From: Oncomelania hupensis
Lineage: Eukaryota > Mollusca > Gastropoda > Littorinimorpha > Pomatiopsidae
Length of the DNA stretch: 64,000 nucleotides
Reading direction: 5' to 3'
Assembly (NCBI GenBank): GCA_036898135.1
Contig: CM072513.1
Span: 79,541,463 to 79,605,462, forward strand
Positions 1-14,000 of this stretch are shown here, in pieces (positions within the stretch are counted from its first letter, which is position 1; each line of letters begins with the position of its first letter). A program made the translations under genes and the position numbers. A model generated the notes under the pieces. It was not told the DNA's origin. It was given only the letters and a program-made list of their open reading frames with translations, and did not search any database.

Positions 1-205
1 AACAAAAAAAAAGCAAGACAAAACCACACAAAACACATTTTGGAGCTAAGATCTTCATCAGGCAGACAAAATAATAATAGAACAAAAACATAACTTCCCA
101 ACATACTCCCCCAACCATCTTCACCCCCCACCCCGCCCCAAAAAAAGAAAAAAAAAGAAATAATTTGTACAGTATTGTTGTTTTATTACCAAAAAAAATT
201 AAATA

Positions 206-402
206 TTAAAACTCTCGACTGGACACACAGAAGCAGTGTACCTCTTCAAACTTGATGGTTTCCATGGCAAAGCGGTGGAAAACTTCAAGTCGTCGGTTGG
301 TGGGACTGTTGTAGTGTTTAGTTTTCAGTCCCTGGTAGTTGTGAACGAATGTGGAGTTGTACACCAGCGTTGTCAGCACCGGGCGGCCCGCGTTGGACTC
401 CT
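206..402 (-). CDS. bark: bark-like exon 15 (last in window)
   Basis: The acceptor is CGTGATTGTTGCAACAG, entering in phase 1. It reads ESNAGRPVLTTLVYNS and FHRFAMETIKFEE. Two readings are possible. A donor GTACAC at 241-236 (phase 0) would continue the gene beyond the left edge; or the frame runs to TAA at 208-206, with AATAAA 20 bases on. I favour the donor, because known members have a C-terminal membrane anchor that is absent here. Confidence 0.65.
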
Positions 403-2005
403 CTGTTGCAACAATCACGCAGAGAAATCCTACACCATGCTCTTGCTAGCTGTTATTCTTAAAGTATGTCTGAGGTCTAGATCAAAGTGACGCAAACACT
501 GATATAAAATGTCTAAGTCAGGCTAACAAAGGAATATTTGCTTACATATTCATAACCTTTAGTGAGTCTTATAAATATCTGCAGAAAAATTAAGTCAAAA
601 CTTCGTATTCGCCAAAAGGTGGTATGTTGTAAGCAGTGGGTGACTCCTCTCCCTTACAATACCTAACAGTCACGAAAAATAATGGAGTCATCGGTTGCGT
701 GACTCAGTCTTATTAGCATGTGTTGAAGCGTTTCATGCTCTTTAAAGCCGTTATTCCTAATTCATACATCATGCTCTTTCTAGCTGTTATTTTTATTCCT
801 TTTAATGACTGTACACAAACTGAAATATTGTTCTTTGAAAGCCAAAATAAAATAAAATAAAATAAAATGTACTCACGACAAATGATGGCAAATGCCAGAC
901 GACCAGACCTCAGCCCGTTGACAGTAAGCTCGATGGTCAGTCGGGGTGAGGTCGACATGATAGGGAAGTCCACCAAGTCCTCAGGAATCAGCCACTTCTT
1001 GGTCTGGGGATTGCCAATACTACCCAGCGAAGAGTCGTAGATGATGACTCGTTCCATTTCGGGGTCAGGGAAGTAGTCCAGCATCTGAAATTGCACACAA
1101 AAAACATCCATCAGTCCCTTGTTCTTGGTAGCTCTTCCACGCAAAAAACATCCGTCAGTCCCTTGTTCTTGGTAGCTATTCCACAAATTGTCATACTGCC
1201 AGCCGCTATTCTGCTTTCTCCATAATTCTGTCGTGATATCTGGTTTAGTTTCATCACTAAAACTATACACACACAACAAAGGACAGGAACTCAATCACCA
1301 TCACTTCTCCTCTGACCAGATCACACATTCTGATTAAACATAATCCAGATGTTTGGAACCTCCCTTTTCACAGGGATAGCTGTATGAGGACAGTGTACAT
1401 CTCCTCTTCCTCATTTTTGGGTTCTAAAGAGAGCCAGTTACCCATTCATAGCTGGAGGAGGGGGTTGTGGGTGGTGGTGGTGGTGGTGGTGGTGTGAGCT
1501 TGTTCCAGTCTTTTGTGTAGTTGGGTGGTTGTTTGCCTTCCAGGTATACGATCACCCATCCAAGTACTAACCCCTCTCGATGTTGCTTAGCAAGAAACAT
1601 GTCTAACAAAGGCCCAAACGACTACATTATTGCACCACCAATAGTATAGCAAAACAAAGTATTGTTATGTCTGTACCAACCTGCACTACAATGCGGTAGT
1701 AACTGTAGTCAGTGGATACCTCTGTGCGGTACACAGCCTGCCTGTCCACGCTGATCCCGGGAGGGCAGAGGAGAAAGGTCATCCCACCCATGCCCAAGCT
1801 CAGGGACGCTGTGTCGGTGATGAGGCTGCGTCGTGTGCTGTGAATCATGGTGCGCACGCTCAACGCATCGTACTCGCTGAAAAACGGGTCGTAAAGGAAT
1901 CCCGCCTTGCCGTTAGAGGTGATGTTGGCGTGACGCAGGTCTAAGCGAGGGTAGCGTGTCACCACACCGTTGCCCTGATTGTTGTGGATCTGACAGAGAT
2001 CGATG

Positions 2006-2036
<31 letters not shown>

Positions 2037-5000
2037 ACTCTATATTCTTAACTAACCCTTTTCCAGCTCAAGAGCTGCTTACGGATACATCAGAGCCAGA
2101 TGAATATCAGTAGTCTGTCTACATCATATAATCTGTCCACATCATAGAGACGGATGAAATACATCATCACTCTGTCTACATCATACAGACAGATGATTAA
2201 TCATCAGTTTGTCTACATCATAGAGACATGAATTTATCATCAGTCTGTCTATACAGCATAGAGACAGATGAAACATCATCAGTTTGTCTACATCAGATGA
2301 AATATCATAATTCTGTCTACATCATAGAGATAGATGAAATGGTTGTCTACATCATAGAGACGTGAATTTATCATCAGTCTGTCTATACAGCATACAGACA
2401 AATGCAGCAACATCAGTTTGTTTACATCAGATGAAATATTAGTCTATCTACATCATAGAGATAGATGAAACATCATCAGTTTGTCTACATCACAAAGACA
2501 GATAAAATATCAGTCTGTGTACATCATAAAAATATGGAATAATATTTGTCTGTCTACATTATAGAAACATGAATTAGCATTAGTCTATCTACATCATTCT
2601 TGTGAGTAAATACAGGATTATATGAGGTTTGTCTACTCTGTATCTCTGTTGAATGTGGCTCCAACAGAAAGATGAGACATTCATAGAGGTAGGTTATTAT
2701 GATGACACTAATTATCATGATTATTCATGCGGTGATAATGATGGTTATTTTCCTGCCTAATCTAAATGCTAGCTCTTTGGTCATTACCAGAAAAAGCAAA
2801 AATTTTAACAATAAACAAAACTAGCGGACGGATAATCTAATAAGATTTAACTTAAAATGAAATAATATTCTTTCTCCCTCTCTCCTACCCTCATCCATCT
2901 CCCTCTCTCTCTTTCACCCCTCCCTCTTTCTCTCGCAACCTCCCTCTCCCTCTCTCTCTTCCTTCTCTCTTTCTTTCTTTCCCTCTATCTCTCTCTCCCT
3001 CACACACACACACATACTCAAACTCTGCAGATCTCTTAAACTGTAGTTTAAGCTAGCAGAATCACTTCTATGAGAACCCCAGCAAAAAAAATAACAAACA
3101 AACCAAAAAACGGGTACCTGTACTCTTTCCAAGCGAGCCGTTTCATAGGGGTGCACAAACATAACATGAATCCCGTCGTCCAGCGAGTCGGTGATGGTGA
3201 CAGCGGTGATCTGGTAAAAGTTGTAGTCAATGCGCAGCGCCGGAGTAAAGCTCATGGTTTCTGCATCCAGTAGCCCTGCTCGCTCGATGTGCAACTCGCG
3301 AAGCTGCGTATCTGCTTGCTGAGCCAAGCGCGCAGTGGCTGGTAGGTTCACTCCTGGAGAGATAAAAGGAGAGCGTAAAAGAATAAGTGTTGGATGCGTT
3401 TCTACAGTCTGCCCCAACAGCTAGCAACAATAACCAATATAGGAAAAGTGACGATGAACTTGGGTTTACAAACTGACCAAAGGTATTTCTTGTGCGTTCA
3501 TTTGGCAATAAAATATTTGGTTATCTTGTTGTGTCTTTGAATGGGGATTTCTTTTTTAAAACGGTAAAGCTCTCCTGTACAATTTTATTTGACCACGTTC
3601 AGTATGAAGTACATATCTGCTACAAATTAGGGTCAATAACCAATTAAAAGTTTTGGCAAATTCCTTGCTCCCCTGTAGCCCAGAAAGGCCATACCTAACA
3701 TAACAACTACTCAGCAGCTTGAATACTGACCCTTATTTGCATCTGCGAATGTTTTCAATAATGATGGGTTTTCTTATCTACCGCTAATGTCCAGGTCTCT
3801 GTTACACAATGTGTTAAGTACAAAATAATCTGAATAGAGCAACAACAACAGCAACAACAACAAAAATCCAAACACACAATGTCAAGAGGATAGAAGGAAC
3901 CACTTAAGCACAAAATCAGTATCTCTAAACTCTCAAAACCTCAATATCTCTAATCTCACAAATCAATATCTATAATCTTGTGCCGTCAACCAAATAAAAT
4001 ACAAACCCAAAAAATCATAAAGGGGAGAGAATGACTGACCTGCCCAAGTGGGTTCTTGGCAGCGCAGGTAGACGTCGCGGTCATGGTTACACAGAATGTC
4101 CGGCGGGCGCACGGAGCGACACTGCGTCAAATCCTGGTCCACGTCATCGCAGGCTAACCAGGACATCAACACACGCATGTCAGAGGGAGCCACCACACGC
4201 AGAAACGCTGATCCGTGGTCAGGGTTGTAGATAAGTCCCAACTGCAGACACACCAACGCTGCCTCTCTAGCTGTCCAGCCCTGTGATCAGACAAGGTAAA
4301 GACCGTGTGGTGTGGACAGTGGAACATCCAAGCATAAATACAGGTTTATGGCAAAATAGAATGGAATACAATGATGGTATATCTATCTTCAGGGTAACGG
4401 GTAAATCTACCAGCTCACTGGTTAAGCGTTTTCCTTGGTACACCATTGAATCCTGTGGTACCCAAGATCAAAGCTGCCATTTGTCATTGTCCATCTTGGC
4501 AATAGCAGACATGCCTACCCTCAATTTGAAGTTTCCGTATTAGCTTTTTCAAATTTCAGTATTACTATTACGATTTCCGTATTTATTTTTACTACCTATT
4601 GTTTTTGCACTCATCCTTTTTGATATTATGCGAAGAATCCAGTGATAGATTGATTTGCTGCCACAATGAACTTTTTCTGCACATCTTCGCTTGATGTCGT
4701 TCCTATCACCGGCGGGGATGCCAAACTGGTTGGCACAAATCGTACTTTTGAGTCAGTGCTGCCGCGAATAACGAAAGGACACTTTTCCGAATACAAGTCA
4801 AGAAATTTCTGCCCCTTGCGCGTTTTTTCTGAAGATTCAGATTCACAATCACTTTTCTTAGCGATTCGTTTGAACGCCATGTTTTAAATTCTGTCTCACG
4901 AGCACCGATCTTTACTGTCTGTCTCACGAGCACCGATCTTTACTGCGACTGTGCAAAAACGGGTTCGGCAAACTTCGGTGCCTCTACCGGAAACTTCGAT

Positions 5001-8000
5001 GTCACAGTTCTCCACTGCGACTGCGCATTGCAGCATTAAACCTTCGGAAAAAGGTCATGCGGTGCATTACCACAGGCCAACGATTTCGATTTTTTTTTCT
5101 TTATCATTTTTTAAAATTTCCGTACCGTAAAACAAATATCCGTATTTTCAGTAGCGCTTGCCGAGTTTTTCAAATTTCCGGAAAAAAATACGGAAATTCC
5201 GTACGGGTAGGCATGTCTGCAATAGTATGAATGCTCTGGTGATTCTGTGCTTATTTAGGTCTTTACCCCGTCTTCCTTAGGATCGTTATCCACATCTGCT
5301 GCATAGCTCACTGTGGGCGTGTATACAATACTGCAGTGCTCATTCAAACACACCAAAGCTTCCTAGATCCGCTCTCTCTGTCCGGACCAGGACAATTTTG
5401 GAATACAGGAGAAGAAGAATTAACAATCATTGCTCCAAGATAAAGCTACAAAATAATGTTACAGGATACTGCTACAACCGAAATTGACAAGTCAAAAGAT
5501 CTTAATACGTAACCGCATCTTCCACAACAGCCTGTATTACTAAACATGCTGATTTTAAAATCTTGTTTTGCTCTATCATGAGAATGAATGATCAATCCTC
5601 ACCTCATCACACACGGTGCCCCATTCTCCCCCGACCAATACTTCTAGTCGACCTTCGTACAGGTCGGAGCCGTTGGACAAGCGGACTGAAGCAGTTCGAT
5701 TCTCCAGGGGCAGCTGGTCCACATCTTCCCATAGCTTGAAACGCACCGTGCCCATTGAGCTCTCTCCGTCCGCTTTTAGGCGCCTGCGACATCACACCTC
5801 TCTTCTTTAATTTATTGACTTTTGTTGTGCCGCAATTGATATTCTGTCATTACCTTGCTTCTTTGTTATGCTATTATTTATACACTCTCATTAGGCACTA
5901 TATAATGTGCTACTGGAAACAAACTGAGCAATCAACAATGAAAACACAGACCTACCCCAGAATAACCATGTTGTCAGTGGTTTGAATCTATAATTGATGA
6001 CAAAAACGGCGAAAATGATGACAAAAGCACTGACAGATACAGCAAAATGATTGTGTCATTTAATAAAATGGATACCCCCACCACAACAGCAACAGCATTC
6101 ACTTACCCGTGAACAACAATTCCCACAGCTGTCTGAAACTGCAGAGAAGCCAGCGGCGCCAGTGTAAGCGTACGGCCAGGAAAGATGTAAATATCCTGAT
6201 CCACGACGTACGTCAGGCCTTGACGGACTGTGAAGTCATCTCGATCCAGCAAACCGCCAATCTTGTTGCCTCGATTGAATGACCACCGAAACCTGCAGGC
6301 AAAATACAATCAGCGAAGAAATCGGTCAAAAGTTTGTTGGTTTTCTGTTGTCGTTTCTCATGAGAGGTTTAAAATTAAATGTGTAAATGCATCAGTCATG
6401 GCTGGGTGGCTTATAACAACAGTTGGCTAGAGCAGCTAGTTTCTAATGCCAAAGGTTGTGGATTCCATCCCCGCTGGATGAAATTTTCAGGTCACACAGG
6501 GTATCTCTGGATGCTCTGGTCTCCTACTTAAAATTCTTAACAACTAATCGCCAAATGCTAGTAGAGTCAATTTGCATTGAATATTTTGTTCCACAAATAA
6601 AGGATAATATTTCCGTTTACACATTTACAGAATGCAGAAGAATAATCACTTTCAGGATCATTGCGGCAAACTCAAACATAAAAGAACGTTACATTTGAAT
6701 TCTTAGACTGGAAACATCATTTACACTAATTCATTTAATCATTCTTAATTAGAGCTTTATTCAGCTCAACGGCTTTTCAAGGTGCAGGCAGATACATGCT
6801 TTAACTTAACTCTTTGCCTGCCAGGCATGTTTCCACGTTTGTGCCAGACATTTCTCTGGCACTGGAAAGAAAGTTCAGTACCTTAGGCATTTAAGCTACT
6901 GTTCTTTCAATAATAGTTGTTAAATAGACATATTTCATATCAAATTAAAGGTAAAAGAGTGAAGAATAAGAAAAAAAACACACAAAACATGTTAATTTGA
7001 TTATGTTATTGAAATATGTGTTTTGAAAGCATGTTGATCTTTTTGAAATGATAAAATAAAATAAAAATATTTCTACATATCACAGTGATAAAAAAAATCT
7101 GGAGGAATAATTCCAATCACTGAATCAGCATCACACACCAGAAAGAACATTTATTTAGGATCAAAATACACTTTACAGTTTGAAATTATATTGATTATTA
7201 GCAGAGTTTGACACACTGTCGATTGTGCCCATCACAATGCTTAGTAAAATGCACAAAAAACACTCTAAAAACGAATCAATTTGAAGAAACCACGCGCGTG
7301 TCGATCGAGAACGAAAGTAGAAAGAGTTATCTCTCTTTGGTTAAAATAAAACTTGGATTGGACTGCGCAAAAAACCGGAAGGAAACGGAATACTGAAATC
7401 GACGATATATCGTCGATTGGCACAAACATGGCGGCAAAGAGTTAAGCCCCCCACCATCCCTTTGGTCCCCCCCCTCCTCCTGGAGCGCCCACTTGCTGCC
7501 TAATATGCATTGTCTAGCGCCCCAAGCCATTGAGCAAAATCCTGGGTGACTGGATGAGGAGAGAAGGGAAGAGACCTAGTGGTTGCAGGCTGTGTTGGTG
7601 TAACTGGTACTAGGACATGAGCGCCAAAATCTGGTAAACGTCAAGCGACGAAATGTGTGCAAGCGCACACTAGGGACCTCGGTTTTTATACTCTCAGCCC
7701 AAGGATAATGAAAATCAGACTCACTGTGGCACGTTGGTAGTAAGCTGGTTTTCTTCGTACACCTGGTCCGTCTTGTGTGCAGGGTAGTAGCTGATCTGGG
7801 CCAGGTTATAGCGGTCGTCCTGGTCAAAAATGGTCCTGTGCACCGCTTCAAACTCGGACGTCTTGGTGATCTCAATGTCCCAGTAATTCTCAGTGGCGTC
7901 AATCACCACCGAGGGGTCCAGGAGATGAGTGGCTAACTCGCGCACCGAAGTCTGGCGGTTCCTCAAGACGTTGCGTTTGAACTCAATGTTTCTGGAGGAG

Positions 8001-11000
8001 ACGACAGCAACGGCGTTGGCGCGGTTTCGCGGCTGCACGTACTGGAACGACTCTTGGATGTAGTTGTTGATCAATTTGTTGAACTTGAAGTACATTTTCT
8101 GGGTGGGAGCGGAGTCTGTGAGGCGCAGGTACACGGCGTAACGACCGTAGTTGCGCTCAAAGGTGTTGGCGAAGATGTTGTAGTTGACAGGGAACTGTCT
8201 GTACCACTTGCTGATGAGTAAGTCATACTGGTTGTCGATTCTTAGAGTCCCCAAGGAGTGGTTGGTGAAGGTACAATTGGTGATGATACCCACAGTGCCC
8301 AGCAGAGGCTGCATGAAGATGGCATGGCGGTAGTTGGATGCAAAGTCCGTAAAGGCCACGCTAAAGTTGGTGAGTGGCGGAGCCTGGCCTGTTTCTGTGG
8401 TGATGTTGCATGACAAGTATTCGATTGCTTCGTCCCAGTTGAAGGAAAACCTGCTCTCGTTGACCAGCACTGACCCACCTCGACAGTAATTCCCCACACG
8501 CAAGCCGATCAGCTCGTTGAAGGAGAACTCCCCCCTCACCACCTCCATCTTCTGCATGATCTCAAAGCGCGATCGGTTGAGCCTCAGGTATTCTGTGATG
8601 ATGCCGTAGCCTTTGTTTGCGATGAGTTTAGTGTTGTTGATGAGCTGGTAGCCACCCGAGTAGGTGATGTTGATGCCCGAGTGCATGTTGCCTTCCAGTC
8701 GTGTGTTGTTGATGATGACTTCGCCGGCACCCTGGTAGACGCGTATACCTGCGCCAAACTGGTTGCGGCTGACTTCAGTGGTGTTGAAGAAGACTTTGCT
8801 GCGCATATCCTGGATGTTGACACCGTAGCCCACATTGTTGTTCACCGTGGAGTAGATCATGCGGAACTCATCCTCTGTGCCTGCAATGACACATTCCTTT
8901 TCTTCAAAATTTTGAACACTGTGCACCTTGAATCGCCATGCATCATGAAACATAAGACAGTTTATTGTCCAAAAAACACAGAAAAGTGCTTTTTCTGATA
9001 GTGCCAAGCCTTCAGATTGTCATCATAGTGCGAACATAGAGATATGTGTGCTGTTTAATTTCTCATCTTATTGTTATTATTGTTATTTACTGACCAAAGT
9101 ATCCACACACACAAAAATCTCACAGTGATTCACCAAATTAATGAGTAAAATCCAAAATAATACTAGAAAATGAAGTCACATTTTTTAAATTTAAAAATTT
9201 GCTAACAAGTTTACCTCTCATAATCACTTTTGAGGAAACTGCAACTAAATAAAAACACAAAACAGCATCAGCACAACTATAAACCACAAACTAAAAAAAG
9301 AAACCCCCCCAAAACAACCAGATTGTTCTTACCTTCAGAAGCTGACACCCTGATTAAAAACCTCAGGCAAGGTTGGAAAGTCTGGCAGCCAGAGCGGGGA
9401 AAGCTGTACTCAAATCGTATCACCATGGTGCTGGACCGAGTGCGAACAGACTGCGGGAAGGAGCCATTCATCACAGGAAACTCCCCAATCACTGAGTTAA
9501 GCGATGAGTCACCGATGATGAACTTGCCGGTAGCTTCGGGGTCCCTCTCCATGATGAGGAAATGAAGGTTGATTTTCTTGTTGTTGATTGTTGTGAATGT
9601 CTGCGAGGACAAAAGGATAATTAAAATAATTTTTAAAAAAAGCAACTAAAGCGAACAAAAACGCCTGACTTGTGTTTTACTACTACTACTATTGTTTCCC
9701 CTCTCCACAATATTCCAATGATCCTGTACTTCACACTTTTTCTGGATTATTTCTGGCAGAGAGACACAGGCAGAGTAAAGAAGTGGACTATTTCTGCAAC
9801 AGCACCCAAGTTTTTCAAACCAAAACGTTCTGCCGTTTCATTTTCTTTCTAGTTTAGCAAAACAGTTTAAGTGGTGCTTCAATAACAGTTAATAAAAAAA
9901 CGAATGGACAGCAACAATATCCCCCCCCCCCCTTCTCCCCTCCTCTCAATCTCCACCTTCATCCTCACACCTTCTACCCTCTCTCTCTCTCCACCCTCAA
10001 CTACAGCAACGTACCCTTTGACAATACGATCCACCCAGCATCCTGTTATCGAAGCTGACGGCGTCAACATGCTGAAAAATGGGGTAGGTCTGTGAGGTAC
10101 TGAGGTCCGGCTGGAAGCAGAACCCTTTGTCATACGTAAAGTTTTTGCGGAAGTCGTGGATGGTGAGATTACTCATGTAGAACTTGACGCCATCACCCCA
10201 GTTGTTGGTGACCGTGGTCATGTTGATCAGCGTCATGCCCACAGATGTCTTGATGTACATGCCGTGACCTGAACCACAATAATAATCATAATAATAATAA
10301 TAATACATAATGCATAACCAAAACTTGCAGTTTGCTCCAGTTCTCATTCACATACTTTTACAAACACTAAATTTCAAAAATTCACAATAATGTTAGGTAG
10401 GTTGGGTTTGGGCGCACCACTGGCTGCGACTACGCCTTCCCAGGGGGAGGCGGTCCAGAAATTCCCAATAGAAAGGGATAATAAACTGCAGCAAAAAAAA
10501 AATTAAAAAATGTTAACGACAATGAGGTGGAAGAGGCATGTGGCTTCGAAGTTTTCTATGTCTCTTTCGTCTTGGATGCCATGTCGTTTTTACGCAAACG
10601 GAAATGAATGTGACACTGGACGCATGGGCTATACATGAAATCCCACCAAATGCACTTACTGCGCACTCAGGATTGCTAAAATGTTCTCAGACAAATCTTC
10701 ACCCAAATTTTTGTTGGGACTGGGCCCATTGGACAAAAATGCGTTAGGATTTTGAGTTTTGCGTAAGACGTATTAAAAAAAAAAAAAGCATAAGACTTAC
10801 GCAAAATCCGTAAGGGTTGACATGTATGACATTCAGCTTTGGCCTGGTCACTACAGGGATCAGTTTACTAGCGCGCCCTGCGCCATTGACGCATAAAAAT
10901 TAAAAATGACCCATCTGCAATTCTTGCCAGGGGCCGAATGGCACTTCGATTTTTGGTACCAGTGCGCCACCACAATAACAGTGCACTGTATTGGAGGCGA

Positions 11001-14000
11001 CAAACGTGCTTTTGCTAAGGCAAGTTCAGCGATTGGCTATGAGGGCCCGGATGTTGATCTTTCAGCCAATAAGAAGTGTTGTACGATTCTTCGAAATCAG
11101 AATTTGCTATCGTTTGCGCGTATGTTGTGTCCGTGCAAGGAGGATTTTGTGTTTTTCTTTGTGCCGCTTTGAAAATACCCCACCCCCCTCCCCCCCCCAA
11201 AAAAAAAAAACACAAAAAAACAACTAAACTTGAGGTAGGACAGTCTAGACTGTCGTTTGCTGCTGTTAAACCACAGTCTACCGCCGCTAATCCTACGCAA
11301 GACGATTGTGTGAGCCCTGAGTCAAATCAAAATACCGAAGTGTCGGACGCAGATAGGCCTACGCGATCGTGTTCAAGTTCAGTAAACTGATCCCTGTTCT
11401 GGTTAGTGTTTTGTTGGTAAACATGCTTCACAACAAATGCACACTCACAATAATCTATTTTGTTTTAATTTCTGTAATAATATCTCCAGGTTATCTTTTA
11501 CATATATATACGTAAATTACTGCTGAAATCATGGCCCATTGAAATTTGATCTGAGGGGCCCAATGGCCCATAGCTTTTTTGTGTCAGGCTGAACCCTGTC
11601 ACTATATAAAAGAGCCCGGAATTAAACATTTGCCTTGCCTTTTCTAGCTGGCAAGTCGAAAATTATAGAGGATTATTAGTACAAAGATGTGTAAAGATGC
11701 CCCTACCTCTGCCCTTCTGAATGGTGCAGTTAGCAATGTGGATGGGCCCGGTGATGTCAGTGAGATTAAAGGCATCATAAGCAGCGTAGCTGACAGTCAC
11801 GTTGTTCATCAGAGGCACCAAAGGGCTGGCGCTGATTGCTGCCTTTGGATAGTAGATTCCTGGTTCTCGAGTTCTGAAAACAGAACAGCCTTTTCTTGTT
11901 GTTGTTGTTGTGTAAATGTTCAAAACTGTCTCAGCACTGAATAACAATAACTTTATATTAGCTTTACAGAAAAATAACAATGTTTTGTTGTATTTTTAAA
12001 TAAGTCTGAAAAAACTTTGAAATAGACAGGGGGAATCAGAACCAGTCAAAATAATGTCCATTTGTCTGTCGTTTGGAAGACATATCTCAGGAACCACTGA
12101 ACAGATTTTAATCAAACTTCATAGGGATCTTTCGTTTGTTAGTGGTTGGCATCCCGTGGTATCATTGTTCAGGGCTCGAAATTAGCGGGGGCCCGGGGCC
12201 AAAAACCCGCAAAGTTGATTTCGGGCACGGAATGTTGAAAAACGAAGGGCCCGCTTGGCCCGCAAAATAATTCGTCTGCTACAGCTAGCTCTACTCGGCA
12301 GTTTCGTATTTGGGCCAAGGGAAGCAACCCACACCGGTGCCCTAAATTTGGACAGAAAAAGAAACCAGAGAAAAGAAGCGAAAACCCTTTAATTTTGCAC
12401 TCAAAAGTTTAATATACACTTCAATATCGTTTTAATATAATAAACAAAAGGCTATGGCACAACATAAGCGCAAAATGTCCATCTTTGCAAGTACGAAAGT
12501 ACATATTATCCCCATACAGTTGCTAAAACAATCGGCGATGGCGTATTTTCCAATTTTCAGGCTCACTAGTCAGACAAAATTTCATTTATCTCAAAAGTGG
12601 AAATGTGTGACATGTGCCTTTTTTCCCCTGTAGTCTGCATATGTGTGTCACTGAATGTGTGTGTGTTTTTGTCCCCCCTTTTTTGTTGTTAATGTTTGAA
12701 AGTGAAAGAAAAGGCAAATTAAAATGACATCACTCAGCAAAATTGGAAATTCTATTGTTTTTATTTTAGATTAGCAGACAAATTGTACTTTCTACTTATT
12801 ATATTGTCAATAATTCTTTTGTTTTTTGTTTGCATTATTTTTCAAGTTGGGCCCCGAAAGTTGCTTGTGGGCCCTCAAATTTTTCAATCAAGGGGCCCGG
12901 TGGCCCCCAAAGAAAAAAGTTAATTTCTAGCCCTGTTGTTGCTCCACCGCAAATGTCAAAGTCAGTGGAGTCATTTTGCTGCTAAACACATTTATACAGG
13001 CACTTCAAATCACAGGCCAATCCTTCAGTAGCAACACGGTTGTCGGTCAATTGGTAAGTCCGTCAATCCAAATGTAATTTCTTTTGTTCCAAACACACTT
13101 TGGCCTGGTCTCAGGAATAACTGAACTGAAATTCATCATTTTCACTTTGTGGCTACTTTAACTACTGCTAAGCAAGTTAGATCATTGGAATTTGTACTTT
13201 CTCCGTGTACTCCAGTTTCCTTCCTCTTTTCCATTGGTTGCAGTCAACCTAAACTTTCAAAAATAAAAATTGATTTCTATTTGTTACGTTGAAACGCCAA
13301 TGGTAGTATGTCTGCAACGCGCATGATAGATCTAATGGTTTCGTTTTGCAAAGTATTCAATAATGGAGTTTATTTACCTTTGATTTGAGTTTGCATTGTT
13401 GTTAGGAGAGGTTTTGAATAACGTTGATAATTTCCGCTGGTCGATATCATTGGAGAATTCTCTAGATTTCAGTGTTTACTATCGATGGAAATTTCCCGAT
13501 GGATGTCGAGGTGAGGGAAGGTTCCGGGTATGTGTAGAAATATGTATGACGTAAGTCAGTGATGACGATCTTTAATTCTGATTGGTTGTAATGCGTCATT
13601 TTCTAGAACGACCTGAGGTCATCTCGAGTTGAGAGAAAAAAATTATATATTCGATGCTCCGTGTGTTGTAGTAAAAGTTGTTGAGTTGAGTTGAGAATTG
13701 TATGCAGTTGTTGATGTGTGCTGAATAAAAGTGGAAAACTTCATACGTCGACTCCGTGTCTTGTATGCTGAGTGAGCAGGCTGCGTGGATAAACGAATCT
13801 GAGTTACACCTTATCAGGAATTCAGCATTGGGGCAGAATCAGATACTGATAAAGAAAACACCAACATCAAACCGAGTGTAACACTATTCCGACTTCTGTA
13901 ATAATGATCTCTTCAGATCGTCTACCTTTGAGTTCCATTGAAGAAAAAGTGCGTGATGGCATCCTGGATTATTATTATTATTATTATTATTTTTGAAAGG

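Noticed and set aside
2100..2600. CRISPR-like regular repeats
   Set aside because: Units are degenerate and irregularly spaced, in an intron of a eukaryotic gene.
8242..8835. Other minus-strand frames rich in S/T across exon 8
   Set aside because: Shadow frames; only one frame gives beta-helix repeats and phase-correct splicing.
8681..8998. Plus-strand frame of 105 codons over exon 8
   Set aside because: Mirror of the minus-strand beta-helix exon; no domain or splice logic of its own.
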